From: Acidovorax sp. | Lineage (GTDB): Bacteria; Pseudomonadota; Gammaproteobacteria; Burkholderiales; Burkholderiaceae_C | NCBI RefSeq assembly: GCF_021287135.1 | Contig: NZ_JAJTBB010000003.1 | Coordinates: 1 to 64,000, forward strand | Direction of reading: 5' to 3' | Length of the DNA: 64,000 nt | Part shown: one piece after another, positions 1 to 8,560 of the stretch | Numbering within the stretch: position 1 is the stretch's first letter | How the letters are laid out: each line of letters starts with the position of its first letter | Made by a program: the position numbers and the translations under genes | Notes under the pieces: generated by a model | The model's database searches: none | Seen by the model: the letters and a program-made list of their open reading frames with translations, nothing else | Told to the model about the DNA's origin: nothing

Positions 1-389
1 CGCGCGAGCGCGACCGGGCCACGCCCCCTGCGGCAGCGCCCGCCCCCGCGCCATCGCGCAGCGCTGCCGCCGAGCCCACTCGCCCGCGCGGGGCAGCCCC
101 GGCGCCCGCACCTGCCGCCGCTGCGAACCGGGCCGCCCCGGAGGCCCCCGCGGGCGCCCCGGTGTTCACCCAGGGCGAGCTGCCCGAGGCGCTGCGCACG
201 CAACTGCCCACGCTCAAGGTCACCGGCGCCACCTATTCCACCAACCCGGCCTACCGCATGGCCATCGTCAACGGCCAGGTGCTGCATGAGGGCGACCCTG
301 CGGCGCCCGGGCTGGTGCTGGAGCGGATCGAGCCCGGGCGGACGGTGTGGGCGTTTCGGGGGTACCGGTATGCGGTGCCCGCGCAGTAG
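1..389 (+). CDS. gspB: GspB-like type II secretion protein, C-terminal part (5' truncated)
   Basis: The reading frame is open from the left edge of the window, so the start lies outside. The visible part begins with a Pro/Ala-rich linker of about 50 residues, then a compact domain with LPTLKVTGATYSTNPAYRMA and VNGQVLHEGD, ending in RGYRYAVPAQ. This is the pattern of the periplasmic GspB domain (T2SSB): a low-complexity linker followed by a small beta domain with S-x-NP, R-M-A-I-V-NG and EGD. GspB-type proteins assist assembly of the secretin and GspA of the type II secretion system. The gene neighbours to the left cannot be seen, so the complex is inferred. A GTG at 162 could be mistaken for a start, but the open linker upstream shows it is internal. 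Confidence 0.8.
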   Translation, partial: RERDRATPPAAAPAPAPSRSAAAEPTRPRGAAPAPAPAAAANRAAPEAPAGAPVFTQGELPEALRTQLPTLKVTGATYSTNPAYRMAIVNGQVLHEGDPAAPGLVLERIEPGRTVWAFRGYRYAVPAQ

Positions 390-440
390 CGGCGCCGCGC
401 CGGCGCAGCGCGCCGGGGATCGCGCGGGGCGGGGGGCGCG

Positions 441-1058
441 ATGAAGATCCTGCTGGCGGACGACCACGTCCTGTTCCGCGAGGGGCTGCAGTTCCTGCTC
501 CAGTCGCTGGGGCCGCAGCCCGAGATGCTGTGCGCTGGCGACTATGCCGGGACGGCCGCGCTGTTCGCGCAGCACCCGGACGCCGCGCTTGCGCTGGTAG
601 ACCTGGACATGCCGGGCCGCGAGCGCGAGGGCGGCATCGAGCGGCTGCTGGCCCTGGCGCCGACGGTGCCGGTGGTGGTGCTGTCGGCCTGCGAGGATGG
701 CGACGCCGTGCGCCGCGTGCTGGACGCTGGCGCCATGGGGTTCGTTCCGAAGCGGGAGCGCCCCGACGTGCTGCTGGGCGCGCTGCGCCTGGTGCTGGCG
801 GGCGGTGTCTACGTGCCGCCCATGCTCCTGTCGTCAACGCCACGCGCCGCGCCGGCCGCGGTGCTCACGCCCCGGCAGGTCGAGGTGCTGCACTGCCTGT
901 CCGAGGGCTTGGCCAACAAGCTCATCGCGCGCCAGCTGGGCATGACGGAGGCCACGGTGAAGGCGCACACCGGTGCCATCTTCCGCAGCCTGGAGGTGGC
1001 CAACCGGGCGCAGGCCGTGCTGGCGGCGCGGCGGCTGGGGCTGCTGCCGCCCGCGTAG
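441..1058 (+). CDS. LuxR/NarL-family response regulator
   Basis: This is a two-domain response regulator of 205 residues. The receiver domain carries the acidic pair in LLADDHVLFREGL, the phospho-acceptor Asp at about residue 54 (ALVDLDMPG) and the conserved Lys in FVPK. The C-terminal helix-turn-helix has LTPRQVEVLHCLSEGLANK and ATVKAHTGAIFRSLEV, diagnostic of the NarL/FixJ class. It lies convergent with the hybrid histidine kinase at 1071-2858, with only 12 bases between stop codons; the two may form a pathway, but they are not co-transcribed. Targets cannot be told from the sequence. The start ATG at 441 follows a G-rich stretch without a clean Shine-Dalgarno. Confidence 0.88.
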   Translation: MKILLADDHVLFREGLQFLLQSLGPQPEMLCAGDYAGTAALFAQHPDAALALVDLDMPGREREGGIERLLALAPTVPVVVLSACEDGDAVRRVLDAGAMGFVPKRERPDVLLGALRLVLAGGVYVPPMLLSSTPRAAPAAVLTPRQVEVLHCLSEGLANKLIARQLGMTEATVKAHTGAIFRSLEVANRAQAVLAARRLGLLPPA

Positions 1059-1070
1059 TTCAGGCCGAGT

Positions 1071-2858
1071 TCAGGCCGCCTCGGGCGCCGGACGGCGGGT
1101 GGCCTGGCGCAGGAACGCCCGCAGGCGCGCGGCGGGCACGGGCTTGTGCAGCACCGGGTACCCGCTGGCGCTGGCCTCGCGCAGCCGGTCGGGCGCGGTG
1201 TCGCCCGTGACGATCAGCGCCGCGATGGCGTTGCCCCAGGCGCCGCGCACCTGTGCGATGGCCTCGGCGCCGGTGCGCTCGTCGCGCAGGCGGTAGTCGG
1301 CCACGATGGCGTGCGGCGGGTGGGTGAGCCGGGCCAGGGCTTCGCTGGCGGAGCTGGCCAGCGTCACCTGGTAGCCCCAGTCGCCCAGCAGCAGGGCCAT
1401 GGCGTCGCGCACGCCGGCTTCGTCGTCGATGACCAGGATGTGTGCGCCCGCCACGTCGGCGGACGCTTCGGGCAGCGCCTCGGAGGGCAAGGGGCCGGCG
1501 GCCGACGGCATCGCGGCGTGTGCGGGCAGCGCCAGCGTGAAGGTGGTGCCCCGGCCGGGGGCCGAACGCAGGGTGAGCGCATGGCCCAGCAGCTTGCCCA
1601 GGCGCTCCACCACGGCCAGGCCCAGGCCCAGGCCCTTGCTGCGGTCGCGCTCGGGGTTGTGCAGCTGCACGAATTCGCGGAACACCGTGCGGTGGTGTTC
1701 CGGCGCAATGCCCACGCCGGTGTCGCGCACCTGCAGCACGGTGGTGCCTTCCTGCGTGTACCACAGCAGCGCGACCTCGCCCGCGTGCGTGTAGCGCACG
1801 GCGTTGGACAGCAGGTTGCGCAGCATGGTCTCGAGCAGGACGGGGTCGGACTCGACCACGGTCGGCGGTCCTTCGCAGCGCCACGCCAGGCCCTTGGCCT
1901 GCGCCAACGGCGCAAACTCTGCCGCCAGCCGGTCGAGCAGCCCGTGCAGCGCCACCGGGCCGCGCTGGGGCTGCAGCACGCCCGCGTCCAGCCGCGAGAC
2001 ATCCAGCAGCGCGTTGAGCAGGCCCTCCAGCGCACCCACGCTGCCCGCAATGCGGCCCGCCAGGGCCTCCAGCCCGGACCCGCCGGCCCGCTGCTGCAGC
2101 GCGGTGACGAACAGGCCCAGCGCGTGCAGCGGCTGGCGCAAATCGTGGCTCGCGGCCGCCAGGAAATGCGTCTTGGCCAGGCTGGCCTGCTCGGCCAGTT
2201 CCTTTTGCTGCTGCAGGCTTTCGGCCAGCGCAATCTTTTCGAACTGCAGGCGGATGGTCTCCATCGTCATGCCGTGCGCCTGGCCCATGATGCGGTAGAG
2301 GATGCCCAGGAAGAACACCAGCCCCACGCCCATGCCCACGCCGCCCTCGCTGCCTTGCAGGGCCAGTGCCACGGCGGTGAGCCCCACGGACGGCACGGCA
2401 AAGGCGAATTCGGACCGGGGCCAGAACGAGGTGACGAAGATCGAGCCGGTGGAGGTGCCCACCACCATGGTGATCAGCAGCATCTGCAGCGCCGGGGAGT
2501 CGTGCACCAGGAACAGCATCCCGGCCACGCCCCAGGCCACGCCGTCCAGCAGGGCCGACACCGTGACCTCGTTGGCCCAGCGCACTGCGCTGGCGTGGTC
2601 CGTCACGCTGGCCGCGTAGCGGCGCACCAGCAGGTAGCGCAGCCCGGGCGCCAGCAGCGCCGCCAGCAGCCAGGCGCCCAGCTGCCAGCCGCCGCAGCGG
2701 TTCCACAGCGCGCCGGCCGCGACCAGCGGCAGCGTGGGCATCAGCGGCACCGCCCCCACCAGCACGGCCTGCATGCGGCGGATCGCCTCCTGCTCGATGG
2801 CGGCTTGCGCCTGCGCCTGCGCCGGCGTTGTCGTCTGCGGTGTGCCCTCTGCGGCCAT
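1071..2858 (-). CDS. Membrane hybrid sensor histidine kinase with C-terminal receiver
   Basis: This 595-residue protein has hydrophobic segments in the first 200 residues, consistent with a multi-pass membrane sensor. A HisKA dimerisation domain follows, with the phospho-acceptor His at about residue 238 in SHDLRQPLHALGLF. The HATPase_c domain shows RNLLSNAVRYT, VRDTGVGI and GLGLGLAVVERL. The last 120 residues are a receiver with VIDDEAGVRDAM, Asp about 521 (IVADYRLRD) and HKP. The start at 2858 is supported by AGGAGG six bases upstream; an upstream in-frame ATG at 2993 lacks this. No periplasmic ligand domain is recognisable. The convergent LuxR-type regulator at 441-1058 is a plausible partner. 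Confidence 0.88.
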   Translation of the reverse strand: MAAEGTPQTTTPAQAQAQAAIEQEAIRRMQAVLVGAVPLMPTLPLVAAGALWNRCGGWQLGAWLLAALLAPGLRYLLVRRYAASVTDHASAVRWANEVTVSALLDGVAWGVAGMLFLVHDSPALQMLLITMVVGTSTGSIFVTSFWPRSEFAFAVPSVGLTAVALALQGSEGGVGMGVGLVFFLGILYRIMGQAHGMTMETIRLQFEKIALAESLQQQKELAEQASLAKTHFLAAASHDLRQPLHALGLFVTALQQRAGGSGLEALAGRIAGSVGALEGLLNALLDVSRLDAGVLQPQRGPVALHGLLDRLAAEFAPLAQAKGLAWRCEGPPTVVESDPVLLETMLRNLLSNAVRYTHAGEVALLWYTQEGTTVLQVRDTGVGIAPEHHRTVFREFVQLHNPERDRSKGLGLGLAVVERLGKLLGHALTLRSAPGRGTTFTLALPAHAAMPSAAGPLPSEALPEASADVAGAHILVIDDEAGVRDAMALLLGDWGYQVTLASSASEALARLTHPPHAIVADYRLRDERTGAEAIAQVRGAWGNAIAALIVTGDTAPDRLREASASGYPVLHKPVPAARLRAFLRQATRRPAPEAA

Positions 2859-3055
2859 GGGCCTGCCTCCTGTGCGCGGTGCGGTGATCGGGTCTGCGGG
2901 GCCTTGCATTGTGCCGGCGGCCCGGGTCGTACGACCGGGGCATTGACGTCGTAGGCCTTCAGGCGAATGGACCCGCGGCGGGGCGATTTCCACAATGGCT
3001 GCAGCTGGGTGGCGGAGGCCGCCAAGTCCGTCTGCATTGCCGGATGCGTCGTTTG

Positions 3056-3121
3056 ATTGCTATTTATTTGATAGCTGCTAGCGCTTGATGGATAAGCGCT
3101 AGAGCCCACTTTTATTCAAAA
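3056..3121. repeat. Comamonadaceae-type hairpin repeat, copy 1
   Basis: Core tagcgctt-N7-aagcgcta with the usual atagctgc left flank and AT-rich ends. It ends four bases before the start codon of the gene at 3125, so it supplies that gene's leader. Same family as copies near 17161, 34545, 36396, 57889, 60974 and, degenerate, 21636. Confidence 0.8.
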
Positions 3122-3124
3122 CCT

Positions 3125-3826
3125 ATGACCCGCCCTTTTCGCACTGCCCTTACCGCCTTCGTTCTGTCGACCGCCGCTGCCGCGGCAGGCGCCGCGCCCT
3201 ATGCCACCACGTACACGGGCACGGTGTTCGAGTCGACGATTCCCGAGGTGCGCGATGGCGACCCGTACAGCCTCACCCTGGTGATGGACAACGGCGGCAC
3301 CACGGCCCGCACCCAGACCTGGACCCCGGGCGACCTGCAGTGCGCCATCTGGCGGCTCGACAGCGGCGGCACGGCCGTCTTTCGGCACAGCCTGCGCGCG
3401 TTCCCGCTGGAGACGCTGGATGGCAATGTCGCCACCGACGCGGGCGGCGCGCTCACGCAGATGGCCAGCGCGCTCGTGTCCGACGGCCTGCGCACCGGCC
3501 AGTTCAGCGCCACCGGCGTTGCGCTGGTGCCGCCCGTGGCGTGGGAGGCCGACGGTACCAACCACGTGTTCTTTGACCGGGGTGGCCCCGGCGGCCTGCC
3601 GCGCGGCTTTGGCGACGCGGCCGGGGGCGTGCTGATGGATCCGGCCCGCTGGAGCGCACCCCGCGCGGTCGTGGGGCCTTGCGACGACACCCCGGTGGCG
3701 GCCGCGGCACCGGCGGCCGTGCCCACCGCCAGCGGGCCCGCGCTGGGCATGGCGGTCCTGGCGCTGGCCGGCCTGGGCGGGCTGCGGCTGCGCCGGCGTG
3801 CGGGACCGCAGGGCCGGCGGTTGTAA
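3125..3826 (+). CDS. Secreted protein with C-terminal sorting-signal-like tail
   Basis: This 233-residue protein starts with a signal peptide (TALTAFVLSTAAAAAGA, cleavage near residue 23). The middle is a beta-rich domain I do not recognise (TYTGTVFESTIPEVRDGDPY and following). The C terminus has VPTASGPAL, a hydrophobic stretch and the basic end LRLRRR. That three-part layout (V/I-P-T motif, membrane helix, Arg cluster) resembles the IPTL-CTERM or PEP-CTERM signals recognised by exosortases; the usual Trp is missing, so it is a divergent example. No Shine-Dalgarno is visible because the hairpin repeat ends right before the ATG. The chitinase gene follows 54 bases downstream. Function unknown; probably surface-exposed. 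Confidence 0.65.
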   Translation: MTRPFRTALTAFVLSTAAAAAGAAPYATTYTGTVFESTIPEVRDGDPYSLTLVMDNGGTTARTQTWTPGDLQCAIWRLDSGGTAVFRHSLRAFPLETLDGNVATDAGGALTQMASALVSDGLRTGQFSATGVALVPPVAWEADGTNHVFFDRGGPGGLPRGFGDAAGGVLMDPARWSAPRAVVGPCDDTPVAAAAPAAVPTASGPALGMAVLALAGLGGLRLRRRAGPQGRRL

Positions 3827-3880
3827 GGCGGAATTTTGAGGGGGTAAAGACATGAACATTTTTTCCAGGGAGGTTTTCTG

Positions 3881-6286
3881 ATGCACACATCACACGCACA
3901 CGGCGGCTTCGGCCACAGCCGCGGCGCCGCGGGGCCTACCCCACGGCGCCGGCGCACGGGGCTGCGCGCCTGGGCGCTGCCCCTCGTGGCTGCGCTGGCA
4001 TGGACCAGCGGCAGCGCCCTGGCGCAGGCCTGCGCGCCCGGCCAGTGGCTGGCCGAGTATTTCCCCAACACGGCCCTGTCCGGGCCGGCGGTGCTCACGC
4101 GCTGTGAGAACGGCCCCATCGACCGCTACTGGATGACGGACAGCCCGGACCCGCAGCTGCCCGTGGACAGCTTCTCGGCACGCTGGTCGGCCACCTTGTC
4201 GTTCCCCGGGGGCAGTGCGACCTTCACCACCTTCACCGACGACGGCGTGCGGGTATTTGTCGACGGCCGGCCGGTCATTGACAACTGGACGCCGCACGGC
4301 ATCACCATGGACACGGCGTCCGTGCCGCTTTCCGCAGGCGAGCACACCGTGCGCATGGAGTATTTCGAAGCCGGCGGCGAAGGGCTGGCGCAGCTGGTGG
4401 TGGACGGCACCGGGCCGGCACCGGCGCCCGCGCCGCGCATCGTGTCGTTCCTGGCGGAGCCGGGCACCATCGACGCGGGCGGTGCCAGCACGCTGGGCTG
4501 GTCCACCGAAGACGCTGTGGGGTGCGTGGCCTCGGGCGGGTGGAGCGGCAGCCGCCCCGCCAGCGGCACGGTCAGTGTCACGCCGGCCGCCACCACCACC
4601 TACAGCCTGGAGTGCCAGAACGCGCAGGGCGACAGCACCAGCGCGTCCACGGTGGTCGTGGTGCGCGGCACGCCGCCGGGGGCGCCCAGCATTGCGCACT
4701 TCAGCGCCACGCCCGCCAGCATCCGCCGCGGCGAAAGCGCCAGCCTGAACTGGCAGGCCGACAACGCGGCAGAGTGCACGGCGTCGGGCGGCTGGAGCGG
4801 CGCGCGCCTCACCCAGGGCAGCGAGCCGGTGAGCCCATCGGCCACCACGGCCTATGCGCTGGTCTGTGCCAACAGCGCCGGCCAGACGGCCAGCGCCACG
4901 GTCAACCTCACGGTGGAGGCCACCAACTCGCTGCCGCAGGTGGGCGGCGTGACGGCCAGCGCCACCTCCCAAGGCGTGCGCGTGGGCTGGAATCCCGTGG
5001 CGCAGAGCGGCAAATGGGTCTATGGCTACTACGCCGGCTGGTACTGGAACACGTACCCGCCGGAGGCGGTGGATATGACCACCATGACGCACTTCGTCTT
5101 CGGGCGGTACGCCCCCGGCACCGGCCCGCTGGGCGGGCAGGCCGGCGACCTGGTGGAAGGCGCGGGCGGCGCGCACACCGAGGTCGAGGAGCCGCTGATC
5201 GCCAAGGCCCACGCCAGCGGCGCCAAGGCGGTGATGATGGTGGGCGGCGAAGGCGACGGCCCGGGTTTCCGCGCCGCCACCGCCGATCCGCAGACCCGCG
5301 CACGCTTCATCAAGAACCTTCTGGACAAGGCCGAGCAGAAAAACTACGACGGCGTGGACATCGACTGGGAAGAGGGCCTGGACACCGACCAAAGCCGCGC
5401 CCAGGCGCTGGCCCTGCTGCGCGAACTGCGCGCGGCGTCGCAGCAGCGCCCCCGCTACCAGGCCACGCCGCTGGAAATCAGCTGGCCCGGCTTCTGGGTC
5501 AACGTGAACCACAAGGACGTGACCCAGTGGCACGCCGAAGTGGCGGCCGTGGTGGACCGCTTCAACCTCATGACCTACAGCATGACGGGCGACTGGGGCT
5601 GGCTGTCCTGGCACCACTCGCCGCTGTTTGGCGAAGGGCCGCAGCATCCGACCTCCGTGGCTTCCACCGTGCAGACCTACCTGGACGCCGGCATCCCGCG
5701 GGCCAAGCTGGGCATCGGCATCGGCCTGTACGGCGCGTATTTCAACAACCCGGTGACCGGCCCGCGCCAGAGCACGGCCGGCATGCAGGGCTGGATGAAC
5801 AACGGCGACTGGATGAACAACACCCAGCGGCTGGTGGAGGACAACGCCTTCGGCCAGATCGGCGCCACCTACCACTGGGATGACGTGGCCAAGCAAAGCT
5901 ACATCACCTACAGCCATCCATGGTGGCGCGCAGCCGATGTGCCGGTCACGTACCTGAGCTACGAGGACGAGCGCTCCATTGCCGAAAAAGGCAAATGGGT
6001 GCGCGAGCAGGGGCTGGGCGGCACGCTGGTGTGGACGGTGAACTACGGCTACCTGCCGCAGTCCGGCACCAATCCGCAGATGCAGGCCGTGAAGCAGTCC
6101 TTCATCGCGGGGGCCGCCGCGGGCTACCGGGTGTACCGCGACGGCGTGGCGATCGCCACCGCCACCAGCCCCGCCTACACCGACACCGGGGCGCCGTCCG
6201 GCAGCCACAGCTACCAGGTCAGCATGCTGGATGCTTCGGGCAACGAGGGGCCGCTGTCCAGCCCCGTGGTGGTCCAGGTGCCTTGA
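3881..6286 (+). CDS. Secreted multidomain GH18 chitinase-like protein
   Basis: The 801-residue protein has a signal peptide ending near AQA (residue 50). A PA14-like domain follows (about 52-180; FTDDGVRVFVDGRPVIDNW), then two Ig-like repeats (about 187-262 and 268-346), both with SGGWSG. The GH18 catalytic domain covers about 378-745, with the motif YDGVDIDWE and catalytic Glu about 497, plus NLMTYSM and LVWTVNYG. The protein closes with GYRVYRDGVAIATATSPAYT, the second half of a fibronectin type III domain; the first half (VGGVTASATSQGVRVGWNPV) sits before the GH18 domain, so the catalytic domain is nested inside FnIII. The start is supported by AGGGAGG. Likely hydrolyses chitin or related beta-1,4-GlcNAc polymers outside the cell. 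Confidence 0.88.
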   Translation: MHTSHAHGGFGHSRGAAGPTPRRRRTGLRAWALPLVAALAWTSGSALAQACAPGQWLAEYFPNTALSGPAVLTRCENGPIDRYWMTDSPDPQLPVDSFSARWSATLSFPGGSATFTTFTDDGVRVFVDGRPVIDNWTPHGITMDTASVPLSAGEHTVRMEYFEAGGEGLAQLVVDGTGPAPAPAPRIVSFLAEPGTIDAGGASTLGWSTEDAVGCVASGGWSGSRPASGTVSVTPAATTTYSLECQNAQGDSTSASTVVVVRGTPPGAPSIAHFSATPASIRRGESASLNWQADNAAECTASGGWSGARLTQGSEPVSPSATTAYALVCANSAGQTASATVNLTVEATNSLPQVGGVTASATSQGVRVGWNPVAQSGKWVYGYYAGWYWNTYPPEAVDMTTMTHFVFGRYAPGTGPLGGQAGDLVEGAGGAHTEVEEPLIAKAHASGAKAVMMVGGEGDGPGFRAATADPQTRARFIKNLLDKAEQKNYDGVDIDWEEGLDTDQSRAQALALLRELRAASQQRPRYQATPLEISWPGFWVNVNHKDVTQWHAEVAAVVDRFNLMTYSMTGDWGWLSWHHSPLFGEGPQHPTSVASTVQTYLDAGIPRAKLGIGIGLYGAYFNNPVTGPRQSTAGMQGWMNNGDWMNNTQRLVEDNAFGQIGATYHWDDVAKQSYITYSHPWWRAADVPVTYLSYEDERSIAEKGKWVREQGLGGTLVWTVNYGYLPQSGTNPQMQAVKQSFIAGAAAGYRVYRDGVAIATATSPAYTDTGAPSGSHSYQVSMLDASGNEGPLSSPVVVQVP

Positions 6287-6293
6287 GCCTGGG

Positions 6294-6323
6294 GCCGCCA
6301 GCGGCGTGCGCGCCGCTGGCGGC
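6294..6323. terminator. Strong hairpin between convergent genes
   Basis: A perfect 13-bp stem (GCCGCCAGCGGCG and its complement) with a TGCG loop lies between the stop codons of the chitinase and the binding-protein gene. There is no T-run, so it is a candidate bidirectional terminator or mRNA-stabilising hairpin rather than a classic intrinsic one. Confidence 0.6.
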
Positions 6324-6324
6324 G

Positions 6325-7527
6325 CTACCGCAGAAACCGGCCGTCGCGGCCCACCAGCGTCAGCTCCACGAAGCGCGACGCATTGCGGTCCGGGGTGGTG
6401 GCATGGATCTCGAAGCCGCCCAGGTCCCACTTCTTGAGACCCCACAGCGCATCCAGGAAGGCCGCGCGGCTGGGGTTGCGGCCCGCGCGCTGCAGCGCCT
6501 CGGCAAACACGCGGGCGTTGATGTAGCCCTCCAGCGCCAGGTGCGACGGTTCTGCCGTCGCGCCGGCCGCCTTCCACGCGGCCTGAAAATCGCGCACCAC
6601 CGGCATGACGACGTTCGACGGCAGGGGAACCACCTGCGAGATGGCCATGCCCGTGGCGTCCGGCCCCAGGGCCTTGACGGTGGCGGGCGTGCCCATGACG
6701 GACAGCGCATACAGCGCCACGCCGCGCTGGAGTGCGCGGAATGCCTTGACGAACTCGAGGGTGGGCTTGCCGGCCAGGCCGATCACCACCGCCTCCAGAT
6801 GGCCCCCCGCCAGCTTGGCTGCGGCCGCGCCGGCGTCTGCCGCGTTGTTCTCCACCGTCACGGTCAGGGCCTCGGGCAGCTTGAGCCGGTCCATCGACTG
6901 CTTGGCCGCCTGGAACACTTCTTTGCCGAACGAATTGTTCTGGTAGACGATGCCCAGGCGCTGGATGCCGATGGTCGAGAGGTGCTGCACGAGCTTCTCG
7001 GCCTCGTCGGCATAGCTCGCGCGGATGTTGAAGACGTTGCGCGCGCCTTTCACGCGGCTGAGCTGCGCCCCGGTGAAGGGCGCCACGAACGGCATGCCGC
7101 TGTCAATCACCTTGGGCAGCATCGCCTCGATCATGGGCGTGCCCATGCAGTTGAACAGCGCGAACAGGTCGCGGTCGGCCAGGAACTGGTCCACGTTGGC
7201 GAGCGCCTTGGGCACCTCGTAGGCGTCGTCCAGGGTGACCAGTTCGATGGCCTTGCCATGAACGCCGCCCCGGGCGTTGAGGGCGGCAAAGGCGGCCTTG
7301 GCACCCTGGTGCATGGCCGAGCCGAGGTCGCCGAGCGGGCCGGTGAGGGCGGTGGACTGGCCGATGCGCACGGCGCCTTCTTGCGCGTGGGCACGGCCCG
7401 CGCCCAGCCAGGGCGCGCAGGTGGCGGCTGCGGCCGCGGCCAGCCAGCGGCGCCGCGTGGCATGCGCCGGGGGGAGGGCGAAAGTCAGGTCAGGCCGGGC
7501 GGCGGCCGGCCGTTGCGGGATGGACAT
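6325..7527 (-). CDS. ABC transporter periplasmic binding protein, branched-chain amino acid type
   Basis: The protein is 400 residues long with a Tat-like signal (TRRRWLAAAAAATCAPWLG, cleavage after AHA). The mature part begins VRIGQSTALTGPLGDLGSAM and contains GVHGKAIELVTLDDAYE and GIVYQNNSFGKE, the type I periplasmic-binding fold (LivK/Peripla_BP_6). It ends AFLDALWGLKKWDLGGF...RFVELTLVGRDGR, as in Leu/Ile/Val-type and aromatic-acid binding proteins. No permease or ATPase genes are adjacent, so it is an orphan binding protein. The start at 7527 has AGGAGA eight bases upstream. It is divergent from a Crp/Fnr regulator, which may control it through the dyad at 7609. The ligand is unknown. Confidence 0.85.
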   Translation of the reverse strand: MSIPQRPAAARPDLTFALPPAHATRRRWLAAAAAATCAPWLGAGRAHAQEGAVRIGQSTALTGPLGDLGSAMHQGAKAAFAALNARGGVHGKAIELVTLDDAYEVPKALANVDQFLADRDLFALFNCMGTPMIEAMLPKVIDSGMPFVAPFTGAQLSRVKGARNVFNIRASYADEAEKLVQHLSTIGIQRLGIVYQNNSFGKEVFQAAKQSMDRLKLPEALTVTVENNAADAGAAAAKLAGGHLEAVVIGLAGKPTLEFVKAFRALQRGVALYALSVMGTPATVKALGPDATGMAISQVVPLPSNVVMPVVRDFQAAWKAAGATAEPSHLALEGYINARVFAEALQRAGRNPSRAAFLDALWGLKKWDLGGFEIHATTPDRNASRFVELTLVGRDGRFLR

Positions 7528-7608
7528 CACGGGGTCTCCTCTAGAAATCCCGGGCAGCCGCGAGCGGCCCCGGGGAGGCGCCATCATCCCGTCAGAATTG
7601 GCATTTTT

Positions 7609-7626
7609 TTGTCGGTCTGACGACAA
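7609..7626. promoter_or_regulatory. Candidate operator in divergent promoter region
   Basis: TTGTCG-N6-CGACAA is a perfect 18-bp dyad between the divergent binding-protein and Crp/Fnr genes. Spacing and symmetry fit a Crp/Fnr-type dimer, although the half-site is not the E. coli consensus. Inference from position only. Confidence 0.45.
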
Positions 7627-7748
7627 TCTGAATCGTGGTATTCCCGGAGGCCGGCACCCGGCGCACCGTGCGCGAGCGGGGCCGAGCGGTTTCCTGCAGT
7701 CTGCCGGGGGCCTCCTGCGAGATACTCGGCCCGCTCCCCTCTCCGCCC

Positions 7749-8474
7749 ATGGACCACCGAACGCACCACGACCTGTCGCTGCACCAGCGCCGCCGCTCGC
7801 CCACCGCCGCCGAGCTGGACGGCATCCCGTGGCTGGGGCTGCTGCAGCCCGCCGAGCGGGAACGCGCCGTGGCTTCGCTGCTGGTGGGCGACGCCAATGC
7901 GGGCGACTACGTGTGCCGCGTGGGGCGCCCGGTGACGTACTGGTTCGGGGTGGTCGAGGGCCTGCTCAAGATGAGCAGCGACAACGCGCAGGGGCAGACC
8001 ATGACCTACGCCGGCCTGCCGCCGGGCGGCTGGTTCGGGGAAGGGACGGCCCTCAAGCGCGAGCCCTACCGCTACAACATCCAGGCGCTGCGCAGGAGCG
8101 TGGTGGCCGGCCTGCCGGTGGACAGCTTCCACTGGCTGCTGGACCACTCCATCGGCTTCAACCGTTTCGTGATGAACCAGCTCAACGAACGGCTGGGGCA
8201 GTTCATCGCCGCCCGCGAGATCGACCGCCTGAACAACCCCGACGTGCGTGTGGCGCGCAGCCTGGCGTCGCTGTTCAACCCGGTGCTGTACCCCGGCGTG
8301 GGCGAGGTGCTGCGCATCACGCAGCAGGAACTGGCCTACCTGGTGGGCCTGTCGCGCCAGCGGGTGAACGAGGCGCTGGCCGCGCTGGAGGCGCAGGGCG
8401 CGATCCGCGTGGAGTACGGCGGCCTGCGCGTGCTGGACCTGGCTGCCCTGCGGTCGAGCGTGACGCCCTCCTGA
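7749..8474 (+). CDS. Crp/Fnr-family transcriptional regulator
   Basis: A 241-residue regulator with an N-terminal cyclic-nucleotide-binding-like beta roll (YWFGVVEGLLKM, PPGGWFGEGTALKREPYRY) and a C-terminal winged helix (RITQQELAYLVGLSRQRVNE). The helix-turn-helix is of the Crp type. There is no N-terminal Cys cluster, so it is not an Fnr-type iron-sulfur sensor; the effector is unknown. The ATG at 7749 matches the usual family start; an upstream in-frame ATG at 7635 would add an atypical Arg-rich extension. It is transcribed divergently from the binding-protein gene, its likely target. Confidence 0.82.
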   Translation: MDHRTHHDLSLHQRRRSPTAAELDGIPWLGLLQPAERERAVASLLVGDANAGDYVCRVGRPVTYWFGVVEGLLKMSSDNAQGQTMTYAGLPPGGWFGEGTALKREPYRYNIQALRRSVVAGLPVDSFHWLLDHSIGFNRFVMNQLNERLGQFIAAREIDRLNNPDVRVARSLASLFNPVLYPGVGEVLRITQQELAYLVGLSRQRVNEALAALEAQGAIRVEYGGLRVLDLAALRSSVTPS

Positions 8475-8560
8475 GACGCTGCGCGCCTTCCCTTCGGGGG
8501 GACGATGCTCTCGCTGCGGGGCGGTCTTCGCCCTGGCAGAAATAGTGTGTACAGGAGGCC

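Noticed and set aside
162-389. Independent 75-residue gene starting at GTG 162
   Set aside because: The same frame is open to the window edge through a typical GspB Pro/Ala linker, so this is an internal codon.
1146-2954. Large antisense open frame opposite the hybrid kinase
   Set aside because: GC-rich codon bias gives long antisense frames throughout this DNA. The translation is Gln/His/Gly-rich and the sense strand encodes a clear kinase.
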